From: DASZHC01 sp035938215 | GTDB lineage: Bacteria; Verrucomicrobiota; Verrucomicrobiia; Chthoniobacterales; JAFAMB01 | Reading direction: 5' to 3' | Assembly: GCA_035938215.1 (NCBI GenBank) | Contig: DASZHC010000107.1 | Span: 1-17,739 of the forward strand | Length of the DNA stretch: 17,739 nucleotides | Shown: piece by piece, positions 1-6,927 of the stretch | How the letters are laid out: each line of letters begins with the position of its first letter | Position numbering within the stretch: the stretch's first letter is position 1 | Position numbers and translations under genes: made by a program | Notes under the pieces: generated by a model | Database searches by the model: none | Seen by the model: only the letters and a program-made list of their open reading frames with translations | Told to the model about the DNA's origin: nothing

Positions 1-325
1 TAAACCAGCATGAACAGACAAGTGAACCCTCCAATTACCGCCATATTTTATTAGACTATTTGTGGCGGCGGCAATCTTGCCAAAGCCAGTTCGGCTTGCA
101 TCGCAGGCAAATTAACACTCGCCTAAAAATGTCTGCTCCAGCGGTCGGCCAGCAATAGCCTCATTCGTGCCAACGAAGATCAGCAGAGCCCTCAGCGCCC
201 GGTTTCGCGTGTCAGATAGAAAGCCGGCCTCATTCAAGGATTGATCGGGTTTTTTTGCTCAATCCAACATCAATTCTGCCGTTAGTGGAATATTGATTGT
301 TCTAATAATTACAGATATCATAGAA
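1..325. other. Left-edge non-coding region
   Basis: No convincing complete gene lies before the first signal-peptide protein. A short minus-strand reading frame from an ATG at 44-42 (or a TTG at 21-19 placed five bases after a GGAGGG motif) runs off the left edge and could be the 5' end of a divergent gene, but too little is visible to name it. A 7-bp inverted repeat (238-244 with 259-265) encloses a run of seven T in its loop; it lacks the stem-then-T-run order of an intrinsic terminator. The last 35 bases are AT-rich and look like a promoter. Confidence 0.4.
293..321 (+). promoter_or_regulatory. Possible sigma70-like promoter of the pilin cluster
   Basis: TTGATT (293-298) and TATCAT (316-321) are separated by exactly 17 bases, matching the housekeeping consensus at 4/6 and 5/6 positions. 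The -10 box ends only four bases before the ATG at 326, so the transcript would be leaderless or nearly so, which is tighter than usual. It could be fortuitous in AT-rich sequence. Confidence 0.3.
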
Positions 326-694
326 ATGAATATCGGTACGTTACTCACCCTGACTTTATCTCTGGCGCTGGCCGCGGCCAGCTCGAATACGGCTGCCGCT
401 CAGGCTGCTCAGCCTGTTCCCGTCCGCCCCGCGGCGCCTGCACAGATGTCCGGCTCAGCCACCGTTCCGGCTTCACCGCAGCAGTTTACGAATAAGGCCC
501 CCACGCCGGCCCGGCAAACAGTTCCCGGAAATCCCGCGAATCAGGCAGCCAATGAACCGGTTCAAACGAGAATAGTCCGCATCTATCGAGGAGACGGCTA
601 TTTTGACCTTGCGCGGGCAGATAAACTTCGGCGTGCACTGACCGCCCACCAGAGTGTAGATCCCAAAGTCGTGGCAGCGGCTGGTCGGCCATGA
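326..694 (+). CDS. Small secreted Ala/Pro-rich protein heading the pilin cluster
   Basis: A 122-residue protein of unknown function. I place the start at the ATG at 326 because it gives a compact signal peptide (MNIGTLLTLTLSLALAAASS, then an Ala-rich region with likely signal peptidase I sites near residues 20-26). An in-frame TTG at 293 would add eleven residues ahead of the leader and is unlikely. The middle (about 30-80) is low-complexity Ala/Pro/Gln and probably unstructured. The C-terminal 45 residues are more ordered, with a motif around RIVRIYRGDGYFDL and a basic helix. The stop overlaps the next gene's ATG (ATGA at 691-694), implying co-translation with the pilins. A periplasmic accessory role in pilus assembly is inferred from position only. 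Confidence 0.75.
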   Translation: MNIGTLLTLTLSLALAAASSNTAAAQAAQPVPVRPAAPAQMSGSATVPASPQQFTNKAPTPARQTVPGNPANQAANEPVQTRIVRIYRGDGYFDLARADKLRRALTAHQSVDPKVVAAAGRP

Positions 695-1092
695 ATTTCT
701 CGCTGAAGAACCGTTCGACAAGGGGAACAACGTTGGTGGAGCTCTCTGTTACCATCGCGGTCATTCTCTTGTTAGCCTCGGTTGCGACTCTGGGGATTGC
801 GCCTTACCTGGCATATCGAAATGGGAGAACCGCCGGTGAAATGCTTTCGTCGGTGAAAGCGGCTCAGCTGATGTATCTAGCGGACAATCCCTCCACGCCG
901 GTAGCGAATCTGAGTGCCGCCCTGTTGACGCCTTACATGCCGAACGGAACCTGGCCGGCCTTGCCGAAGGTGGGAACAAATCAGCCGACGATCAACTGCG
1001 CCGTTTTTCCGCCTGTGGCTGTCCTCAATGGCAATACGTACGATCCGTCCGGATCAACCACCGATGGATTATGGGATGTAGGACAGTACTAA
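691..1092 (+). CDS. Prepilin-type N-terminal cleavage/methylation protein (pseudopilin 1)
   Basis: A 133-residue type IV pilin-like protein. The leader is short and basic (MNFSLKNRSTRG) and is followed by TTLVELSVTIAVILLLASVA: Gly before the cleavage site, Glu at +5 and a continuous hydrophobic helix, the classic type III signal processed by prepilin peptidase (PilD). The remainder is a small globular domain, shorter than typical major pilins, with one Cys, ending in a Gly/Ser/Asp-rich tail (DPSGSTTDGLWDVGQY). The gene overlaps its upstream neighbour by ATGA. Its stop lies three bases before an inverted-repeat element. Probably a minor pilin or pseudopilin of a type II secretion/type IV pilus-like machine. 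Confidence 0.88.
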   Translation: MNFSLKNRSTRGTTLVELSVTIAVILLLASVATLGIAPYLAYRNGRTAGEMLSSVKAAQLMYLADNPSTPVANLSAALLTPYMPNGTWPALPKVGTNQPTINCAVFPPVAVLNGNTYDPSGSTTDGLWDVGQY

Positions 1093-1095
1093 AGG

Positions 1096-1214
1096 CGGGG
1101 TCATATCTCAACATTCAACATTCGGCCAAAGGGTGTCCTCCCGGTATTCCAACGCTGAGACATGATTCTGTCGTCCAAAATCCGCCGAATGTTGAATGTT
1201 GAGATATGACCCCG
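1096..1214. mobile_element. 119-bp MITE/REP-like element with 31-bp perfect terminal inverted repeats
   Basis: Bases 1096-1126 (beginning cggggtcatatctcaaca) are an exact reverse complement of 1184-1214, 31 of 31 positions, enclosing a 57-base centre with no coding capacity. No target-site duplication is visible (aaagg on the left, tctgc on the right). The layout is that of a non-autonomous MITE or a REP/BIME-type palindrome. I have an unverified impression that similar 'tctcaacattcaacatt' ends accompany RAYT (REP-associated tyrosine) transposases. It sits between two pilin genes that would otherwise be nearly adjacent, and its right arm contains the start codon of the next gene. In RNA it would form a very stable stem. 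Confidence 0.8.
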
Positions 1215-1649
1215 TCTGCTCAGCTCGTTTCGCGTCGTCATGAAGGTGGGTGGTCGCTCGTCGAAATGACTATCTCACTTTTCTTAATCATCTCGATTGC
1301 TGTGTTCGGGCTCCAGACCATGATCGCGGGATGGAATCTGCAAAACTGGTCGATAATGCAGAGTATGACCGACGCCTACGCGGGTATTGAAACCGCCTAC
1401 GCGCAACGCTGGACGTTCGCCAGTATTCCCACGAGCAACCGCTGGCCCGTCTATCCGTTGTCCAGCTCAACCGTTGTCATTATTGGGAAGACGCCGAAAG
1501 GCCCGGTCAATGCAACCGTGGTGAGAACCAGCCACGCCTATAACGATCCTCTGACGGGAGCCCAATCATATATGCTCGAGTCGTATGTAACCTACAAAGA
1601 TCACCTCCGCCAATACTGTAAGGTGAGCAAGGTTTATCGAGACGAATGA
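1206..1649 (+). CDS. Prepilin-type N-terminal cleavage/methylation protein (pseudopilin 2)
   Basis: A 147-residue pilin-like protein. The leader (MTPSAQLVSRRHEGG) precedes WSLVEMTISLFLIISIAVFG, with Gly at -1, Glu at +5 and a hydrophobic helix, so it should be a prepilin peptidase substrate. The body contains aromatic-rich segments and one Cys near the C-terminus. The only possible start is the ATG at 1206-1208, inside the right arm of the 1096-1214 element: the codon one before it in frame is preceded by a TGA (1200-1202), and no alternative start occurs before the prepilin motif. The first three codons are therefore element-derived. The 3' end overlaps the next gene by ATGA at 1646. No Shine-Dalgarno site is visible. 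Confidence 0.87.
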   Translation: MTPSAQLVSRRHEGGWSLVEMTISLFLIISIAVFGLQTMIAGWNLQNWSIMQSMTDAYAGIETAYAQRWTFASIPTSNRWPVYPLSSSTVVIIGKTPKGPVNATVVRTSHAYNDPLTGAQSYMLESYVTYKDHLRQYCKVSKVYRDE

Positions 1650-2203
1650 AGCGAACAACCGGACAGCAGAGCGGGTTCACGCTGATCGAACTGACTTTGG
1701 TCGTGAGCGTTTCCGTAATGATCGCAACCGCGCTCGTGGGAATGCTCAATCTGCATCTTCAAACGATGAACCAGGCCGCTCAATATCGGTTCGTGGCAAA
1801 AGATGCGCCCTTTATCGGATTACTCATGACCAAAACCATCGGGAACGCCGAGGATTACCGGATTTTTGCGAGCCGGGCCAACGCTGTGGCCGGTACTCCG
1901 GCAGCTCCGGCAGTATTGACCGGCCCCGCGGTTCGGCTCTGGATGAGGCAGCCAAACAGCACGTCCACAAATATCGACCAAACATATCGGGAAGCGATTC
2001 TTTCTTTTGAATCAATTGGCGGTAGCCAGGGTATTTACTTCTTTCTGGCAGGCAACAATGGGACGTTTCCGACGGCTCCCAGTTGGGAGTTGGCCGGTGT
2101 TCCACTAACCGCTGCAACCTTCGAGGCGACATCCGGAGTTCTCCTGGTGACCCTGAATGGATCCTATGGTGACCAATACACGTTTGCTGCAGAAAAGAAG
2201 TAA
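1646..2203 (+). CDS. Prepilin-type N-terminal cleavage/methylation protein (pseudopilin 3)
   Basis: A 185-residue pilin-like protein with the most canonical leader of the three: MKRTTGQQSG, then FTLIELTLVVSVSVMIATAL, with Gly at -1, Phe at +1 and Glu at +5. The mature part has an amphipathic N-terminal helix followed by a mixed globular domain ending in a Tyr/Phe-rich strand (SYGDQYTFAAEKK). It starts through an ATGA overlap with pseudopilin 2, and its last part overlaps the start of the large downstream gene. The size and the absence of Cys suit a GspJ/PilW-like minor pilin, but the family assignment beyond the prepilin motif is not certain. Confidence 0.9.
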   Translation: MKRTTGQQSGFTLIELTLVVSVSVMIATALVGMLNLHLQTMNQAAQYRFVAKDAPFIGLLMTKTIGNAEDYRIFASRANAVAGTPAAPAVLTGPAVRLWMRQPNSTSTNIDQTYREAILSFESIGGSQGIYFFLAGNNGTFPTAPSWELAGVPLTAATFEATSGVLLVTLNGSYGDQYTFAAEKK

Positions 2204-4235
2204 GCGCGGGGAAGCGCTGGTCTTGACGGTTGCGGTCATCGGTCTTGCGATCATCGTAACGGCGGCAGCCTTTCTTCTGGCGGCCAGGACCGGGCAGGAT
2301 ACCGAGCGCGTCGCTTCGGCAAAAGTCGATATCGCCACCCGTGAAGACTCCTTGATGCGTGAAATTCTGCAACAGACCGCCCAAGGAATGCTTCCGGGGA
2401 CCTCCGCTCCCGGCGGGGTCAATTGGACAACGATCATGACAAACGCAGTCACCAACTTGGAGGCCACCAGCTACGTGGATCCCACGGAAGTTGCGACGCT
2501 GTTGGGCCCGAATGCTGTAATCCCTGCGAACACGGGTGACACGGGCGGTACCTCGCTGGCGATCTTTCAGGGATATCAGCAGGAAATTCCGTGGGGTGGA
2601 ACAACGGGCTTGGCCAATGTCGTCAATGCCGCCAATTCGACGGCCGTGCAGCCTCCAACTCTTGTCTGGGTCTCAAATGCGAACATCTCGGCGACCGCGG
2701 CCACTACTTATCCGCAGCAGTTTTTCCTCGGTTCCCAAATGAGTGCCTCCGGAACCTCTAACACGTCGCCGAGCGGGCGTTGGACGCAAATTGCTTATCC
2801 GAATATTCGCTTCGGCTTGATGCGGCCCGGCAGCTCCATGGTGTCCCGCCGTGTTTGGTGGCGGATTCCGGTGTTATATCAAACCGCACAGACTGCCGTT
2901 GAAGCGCCCGGGACGTCCCGATTTCCGGCAGCGCCTGCAAATTACATCCTATCAATCTACGAGATCCCAAGCCAGTTGCCAATCACTGGGAACGCGAACA
3001 TTCAGCTGGGATTAAATTCCGATGGTTCGAGTTGGGGCGATACCACTTCGAGTGGGAGCCAGGTACAGATCAACGGCTCGATTTATGGTGACGCAGTGCA
3101 ACTTAACGGAGGTACGTATAGTAGCGGGATCAGTTCAAGACGCCAGGTCAACATCGCCCAGGCATCATCGGTAGCCGGCGAAAACTTCACTGATAATACC
3201 TATAACAATCTGGGAGTCCGAGAACAGAAAGACCTGACCCGTACCATCGGAGCGGCGCCGGTCTCTGTGGCCGGGGACAACGGCAAAGCTTTGCTGGTGT
3301 CGCTCCTGCCGGGACAGGATTTCTACTTACCGGCATCGGCAAGCTATCTACCAGCAACAGCCCCGACCGCATGGGATCTTTACGCTCGTCCTTATTTTCA
3401 TTGCCGGCTCCGCATTATGATCAGCGGCACGATCAGCGATCCGAACAGCGACCCTACCCAACAGTTCAACTACTCGGGCGGACAGTTCAATACGACTGGA
3501 AACGCGGGTGCCATCACCGTGACTGTCAGCTATCTTCCCGATACTGCTGGTTTTCCCGATGCCGTCTTTGGGGTTCCCGACGGTTCTCTCTGGACCACAA
3601 AGGTTTACCAGCAAACCAAGAATGTGGTTGGAACGAATGGAGTTCCGCCAAATGGGGTTCTGCTGCAAACACTGCAGAATGGGCCCGTTCTGATTTACAC
3701 CACGACCAACACCGGCAATGCGGCAATCGATGCTAACATCCTCGAAATCGACCTCCTGAACTTGTATTCCATATTGGGTCTGAATCCGTCCCAATGCTAT
3801 TCGATTTACATCGGTTGCGCACCCACCCAGAACCCGAATAATAAGGCCCCACAGAGCTTGGGGGTTGTAATCATGGACGCCGACAATCTGTCGGCCTTTA
3901 CGAATGGTTTATCCATAGTTACGCCACAACGCCTTTATCTGATAGGAAACTTCAATACAACCGGGGTCCCGACAAGCCTCTATGCGACAGATTTGCGCTA
4001 TGGGATCGATGGAGTCCCAGCGCAAATCACTATGACCGGTCAGGTCTCGATCAGCCAGGTGACACAGAATAGTTCCACGGCAGTCAATCCCGTAGGCTTT
4101 GTGAACGGAGCAAATGCTGCGATCACCGGAGCTGGGAACACGTACAAACTTAATGCGATTACCAACCCAAAGGGGATCCCTCCAATCACCCGCCTGAATC
4201 TGCTTTTTGCGATCGACAAAGAGAGAACGAACTAG
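2157..4235 (+). CDS. Large pilin-cassette protein, PilX-like anchored (Verru_Chthon cassette A-like)
   Basis: Up to 692 residues. The N-terminus is basic, then about 22 hydrophobic residues (ALVLTVAVIGLAIIVTAAAF), then a charged amphipathic stretch, as in PilX-type minor pilins. It has Gly-Glu where a prepilin peptidase site would be but no Glu at +5, so cleavage is doubtful. The rest is a long extracytoplasmic region rich in Gly, Asn, Ser and Thr, with a beta-rich stretch at about residues 275-330 (repeated 'QINGSIYGD..QLNGGTYSSG'-like strands). Starts at 2157 or 2166 both overlap pseudopilin 3 by about 40 bases, implying tight coupling. The order of three prepilins followed by one large anchored protein resembles the four-gene Verru_Chthon cassettes, though this member is shorter than the over 1000 residues I recall for protein A. 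Confidence 0.72.
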   Translation: MDPMVTNTRLLQKRSKRGEALVLTVAVIGLAIIVTAAAFLLAARTGQDTERVASAKVDIATREDSLMREILQQTAQGMLPGTSAPGGVNWTTIMTNAVTNLEATSYVDPTEVATLLGPNAVIPANTGDTGGTSLAIFQGYQQEIPWGGTTGLANVVNAANSTAVQPPTLVWVSNANISATAATTYPQQFFLGSQMSASGTSNTSPSGRWTQIAYPNIRFGLMRPGSSMVSRRVWWRIPVLYQTAQTAVEAPGTSRFPAAPANYILSIYEIPSQLPITGNANIQLGLNSDGSSWGDTTSSGSQVQINGSIYGDAVQLNGGTYSSGISSRRQVNIAQASSVAGENFTDNTYNNLGVREQKDLTRTIGAAPVSVAGDNGKALLVSLLPGQDFYLPASASYLPATAPTAWDLYARPYFHCRLRIMISGTISDPNSDPTQQFNYSGGQFNTTGNAGAITVTVSYLPDTAGFPDAVFGVPDGSLWTTKVYQQTKNVVGTNGVPPNGVLLQTLQNGPVLIYTTTNTGNAAIDANILEIDLLNLYSILGLNPSQCYSIYIGCAPTQNPNNKAPQSLGVVIMDADNLSAFTNGLSIVTPQRLYLIGNFNTTGVPTSLYATDLRYGIDGVPAQITMTGQVSISQVTQNSSTAVNPVGFVNGANAAITGAGNTYKLNAITNPKGIPPITRLNLLFAIDKERTN

Positions 4236-4282
4236 CGCGAAAATCTGACGAGCGCCACAGCGCTCGTAAGATTTTCGCGCTA
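4233..4282 (+). terminator. 23-bp hairpin at the end of the pilin cluster
   Basis: Bases 4233-4255 pair with 4260-4282 around a four-base loop (caca), 22 of 23 positions complementary. The left arm begins with the TAG stop codon of the large pilin-cassette gene. There is no T-run after the stem, so a simple intrinsic terminator is not certain; it could instead be a dispersed palindrome or a 3'-end stabilising hairpin. Its position between a plus-strand operon and convergent minus-strand genes suits transcription termination or mRNA protection. Confidence 0.6.
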
Positions 4283-4742
4283 TAGAGCCGCTCAGGAGGA
4301 AAATTGGATTTAGCCCAGATCCCGAAATTACGGAATCGTCCTCGAGAACGAGAGTTCTCAACTTCGGAATTTAGATTTAAGCAGACTCAGACATCCTGAC
4401 ATGTGCCGGGGTCGTAAGTCCTTATTGCGTCCGCGGCTACGACGGAGCGTAGCCCTCCATGTCCCGATCAAAACTTCCATAGCCGTCGCTGACCTAGGAG
4501 GCCTGCGGTCCCTCGCAGCCCTGAGTTGTGAGACCGCATTCGGACCGCTACCAACCATCATCGGCTCGAAGGGACCGACCAAAGAATTTAGCCGATCGGA
4601 AGGACGAATCCTCGGCTGAGGGTTAGCAACAACACTGCGACCTCCGTGGCCACCGTGCGAGACCCATTCTTTTTTTAAAAATCAGTTCGGACGAGAATTA
4701 ATTGAACAGCAAGCTCTGGCGGAGGAGAGTTCGCTCCCTTAG
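4283..4742. other. Non-coding gap between convergent operons
   Basis: I see no credible gene. The one open stretch (4401-4619 on the plus strand) has an Arg/Leu/Ser-rich translation without a family signature. A perfect 7-bp hairpin (4435-4441 with 4448-4454, loop acggag) lies within a GC-rich segment (about 4420-4550) whose style resembles dispersed non-coding repeats of this bacterial group. The segment at 4641-4665 is a separate repeat, described on its own. A T-rich and A-rich stretch (4669-4680) follows and could end minus-strand transcription only weakly. Confidence 0.5.
4641..4665. repeat. Dispersed 'cctccgtg..caccgtg' repeat, copy 1
   Basis: The segment cctccgtggccaccgtgcga matches the longer copy at 13191-13226 (cctccgtgaacaccgtg, then ccctccgtgcgag). 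Phrases of this type recur in intergenic DNA of several environmental phyla, by recollection. Function is unknown. Confidence 0.45.
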
Positions 4743-5366
4743 TTAGGGAATTGTCGATGTCGATGTATTCACGATCGACGCTGCTGTTGTGGTAAACGCG
4801 GCAAGAGCCGGATCTGAAGGATCCAGTGTCGGTGCGGGATTGCCAGCTACGCAAATAACTCCAGCGGAATCGGTCAACGTCAAGTATCCGGTGGATGAAC
4901 AGATCCAAAATTGCGTGCCAGCCGGCAGCAGTTGACCACCTTGACTTATGTTGCTGACCACATAGGTCGAATCCGACCAGTTATTGTGGTTCAAAACATC
5001 CTGAGCGGCACCGGTGATTTCGTCGTTCGTAGATAGATCGGCGTTAGCATACATCACCAGTATGCTGACCTGGTTGTTGGCATCCGGGGGAATCACCGCA
5101 TAAAGTGTGTCACCGATGGTCGTCGTAGCTTCGACTGATGCGGGGTCGGTCAACAAAGGGATTGAGGCGGTCAGATTGCCCGAAGCGTCGCGAATGTTCA
5201 GGCCTTGTACCTGAATGGGACACATTAGTTGCGCGACCTGAACGTTGCGTCCGACCTGGGTCGGCCAATTCGTGAGGTTTTGCTCCTGGGCATAGGTCGC
5301 TGACGTACCCAAGGTAAGTACAGCGACGAATGCAACTCGGGCTAGTTTCATTAGGAACGCTTTCAT
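4743..5366 (-). CDS. Secreted protein of unknown function
   Basis: About 207 residues. I favour the ATG at 5366 because it yields a clean signal peptide (MKAFLMKLARVAFVAVLTLG, cleavage likely after TYA before Gln). A GTG at 5393 overlapping the upstream stop as GTGA would add nine residues, two of them Asp, before the leader, but is possible given how often genes here overlap. The mature protein has three Cys (in MCPIQV, WICSST and VICVAG contexts), a beta-rich middle with predicted 'SILVMYANAD' strands, and a Thr/Ser/Ala-rich C-terminus. No enzyme motif is visible. It is the second gene of a two-gene minus-strand unit converging on the pilin cluster, so a surface or pilus-associated role is inferred from context only. 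Confidence 0.72.
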   Translation of the reverse strand: MKAFLMKLARVAFVAVLTLGTSATYAQEQNLTNWPTQVGRNVQVAQLMCPIQVQGLNIRDASGNLTASIPLLTDPASVEATTTIGDTLYAVIPPDANNQVSILVMYANADLSTNDEITGAAQDVLNHNNWSDSTYVVSNISQGGQLLPAGTQFWICSSTGYLTLTDSAGVICVAGNPAPTLDPSDPALAAFTTTAASIVNTSTSTIP

Positions 5367-5389
5367 AAGATCTTGATCTAGGAAGAGCT

Positions 5390-6325
5390 TCACTTGGTTA
5401 TCCCGACTTCAGAGTTGATCTGGAAAGTGGGGTTGAGCGTGAAGGTAGTTGGTTGGCCTATTGCTTGCACCCCGCTGGTGCTGTTTTGGAAAACCTGCAG
5501 CACGAACGTACCGGAGGATACCGCATTTCCCGGATCGACGTAAAATGTTCGGTCACTCTTATCGCCTGCCGGTGATGTCGAATCACTGTTCGCGAGTTTC
5601 GTGGCGTTTTGCGGATTACCATTCAGTGGGTAAATGCCCACCCAGGTTTCGGTGCCCGGGTAAATAGAGGTTATTGCGATCTGCACTCGAGGCGCATCAC
5701 CAGTATAGCTCGATTTGACGGCCGCCTGGGTGAGGGAGTCTTGCGTTGTTGTGGTCGTCGCCGGATAAATGTTTATTTTTTGGTAATCGAGAATGGTTTG
5801 ATTACCTAACCCGTCGACAAAGACCAGTTCGATCGTTTCCACCCCGTAAACGTCGTTGGCGGCCAACGTCGTGTTATTGTAGGTGGAGAGATTCGGTTCG
5901 TAGGGGCCAAAGGCTTGGTTCATCTGTGCCTGATTGAACCGAGAGTTTGCAGGCATGTCCTTGGTCAGGACTGCGATTTCCGAGGCAGGTTCCAAGACAT
6001 AGCTGGGGAAGGTGTTGCTGGGGTCCCGCTTCTGGAAGAAACGCCGAATACCAACCGCTCCGTGCGGATCGAATTTGATTCCGGCGGGATACCATTGGCT
6101 CGATGCTGCCGTGTAGGTGTCGGTTGCCCGCATCTGGTGATGTGGCTTCGATTCACCTGGCCAGGACACCAGCGTCGGATCCGGTGTCGTTACCGACAAC
6201 GTCCCGAGTGGAAGTCCATAGTTTTGGTTCCCAGCACCCAAAATGGGTGTGGCCATAAAAGCTATCGCGAGACAACGGATTGCTAAGGTCCGGAACGGGG
6301 CTGGTTTAGAATTGGACCGCGGCAT
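5390..6325 (-). CDS. Secreted protein of unknown function, first gene of a minus-strand pair
   Basis: A 311-residue protein with an N-terminal basic region and a hydrophobic leader (about residues 11-31, ending ATPILGAG), consistent with export. The mature part has no cysteine, is rich in Thr, Asn, Pro and Tyr, and looks beta-sandwich-like. A region near residues 210-235 (VQIAITSIYPGTETWVGIYP) and one near 265-290 (TFYVDPGNAVSSGTFVLQVF) have alternating hydrophobic strands as in adhesin or Ig-like domains. No catalytic motif or known family is recognised. Its stop overlaps the possible GTG of the following secreted gene. The start is preceded by a plausible promoter at 6342-6371. Its convergent placement to the pilin genes suggests a matching cell-surface function, which is inference. 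Confidence 0.75.
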   Translation of the reverse strand: MPRSNSKPAPFRTLAIRCLAIAFMATPILGAGNQNYGLPLGTLSVTTPDPTLVSWPGESKPHHQMRATDTYTAASSQWYPAGIKFDPHGAVGIRRFFQKRDPSNTFPSYVLEPASEIAVLTKDMPANSRFNQAQMNQAFGPYEPNLSTYNNTTLAANDVYGVETIELVFVDGLGNQTILDYQKINIYPATTTTTQDSLTQAAVKSSYTGDAPRVQIAITSIYPGTETWVGIYPLNGNPQNATKLANSDSTSPAGDKSDRTFYVDPGNAVSSGTFVLQVFQNSTSGVQAIGQPTTFTLNPTFQINSEVGITK

Positions 6326-6341
6326 AAACGACGCCAGAGTA

Positions 6342-6371
6342 GTATTATTGAAGATATGGCTGCTATGGCAA
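6342..6371 (-). promoter_or_regulatory. Candidate promoter for the minus-strand secreted-protein pair
   Basis: Read on the minus strand, TTGCCA (6371-6366, 5/6 to the -35 consensus) is followed after 18 bases by TAATAC (6347-6342), an imperfect -10. The predicted start near 6335 leaves about a ten-base leader before the ATG at 6325. No ribosome-binding site is evident. Confidence 0.33.
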
Positions 6372-6532
6372 TTACTACGGAGCGGTGCTGCAAAACTTAA
6401 GCTGAGCCTGTATTTTTAGTCTCAATCTGTCGTCCGCCCCCAGAAAATATGCAAATCTGTGGCCAAAAGTGAAACCTATAGAATTTATGGCTAAACTCGG
6501 TATTTCTCTGACCGAATTTGAATTCAGCCTGA

Positions 6533-6859
6533 ATGATGACTCCCGATCTTGCAGAACAAATCTTACTGACATTCGGAGCCGGATTGCTCGGTGCGAGCCT
6601 AGGATCTTTTATCAACGTCTGCATCTACCGGTGGCCGAAGGGCCTTTCGGTTGTATCTCCGAAGCGATCATTCTGTCCTCGTTGTAAAGAGCCAATTCGC
6701 GCATTGGATAACATTCCTGTCTTCAGTTGGCTTTGGCTCAGAGGTCGCTGCCGAAGCTGTGGGGCGACTATTCCGATAACCTATTTTCTCATAGAACTCC
6801 TGTGTGGCGCCGGTGCTGCGCTGTTCTCGGCGGTTTGTGTGCAGCCATTTTTCCGATGA
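6533..6859 (+). CDS. Prepilin peptidase, N-terminal domain only (truncated PilD/GspO)
   Basis: 108 residues matching only the N-terminal part of prepilin peptidases (A24 family, usually about 250 residues). It has a first membrane helix, the conserved GSFINVCIYRWP (24-35), the zinc-type tetracysteine CPRC (48-51) and CRSC (73-76) around PIRALDNIPVFSWLWLRGRC, then a second helix (about 83-103). It stops there. The catalytic aspartate segments and remaining membrane helices are absent, and neither other frame downstream supplies them. It therefore cannot cleave prepilins unless another protein provides the active half. Its stop overlaps a possible ATG of the ABC gene (ATGA at 6856), so it may persist as an operon leader, or be the remnant of a deletion. 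The start is the first of two adjacent ATGs. Confidence 0.85.
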   Translation: MMTPDLAEQILLTFGAGLLGASLGSFINVCIYRWPKGLSVVSPKRSFCPRCKEPIRALDNIPVFSWLWLRGRCRSCGATIPITYFLIELLCGAGAALFSAVCVQPFFR

Positions 6860-6927
6860 ACTCACAAGTAACGGGAAGTTGGAAAGATGAGCGTCAAACG
6901 GAGTTTTTACAATATCCCGGTCTAATT

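Noticed and set aside
238..265. Inverted repeat with a T-run as a terminator
   Set aside because: The T-run is in the loop and the stem is only 7 bp, so it is not an intrinsic terminator in the standard order.
4401..4619. 72-residue plus-strand reading frame
   Set aside because: Arg/Leu/Ser-rich, no ribosome-binding site or family pattern, and it overlaps hairpin and repeat-like non-coding sequence.
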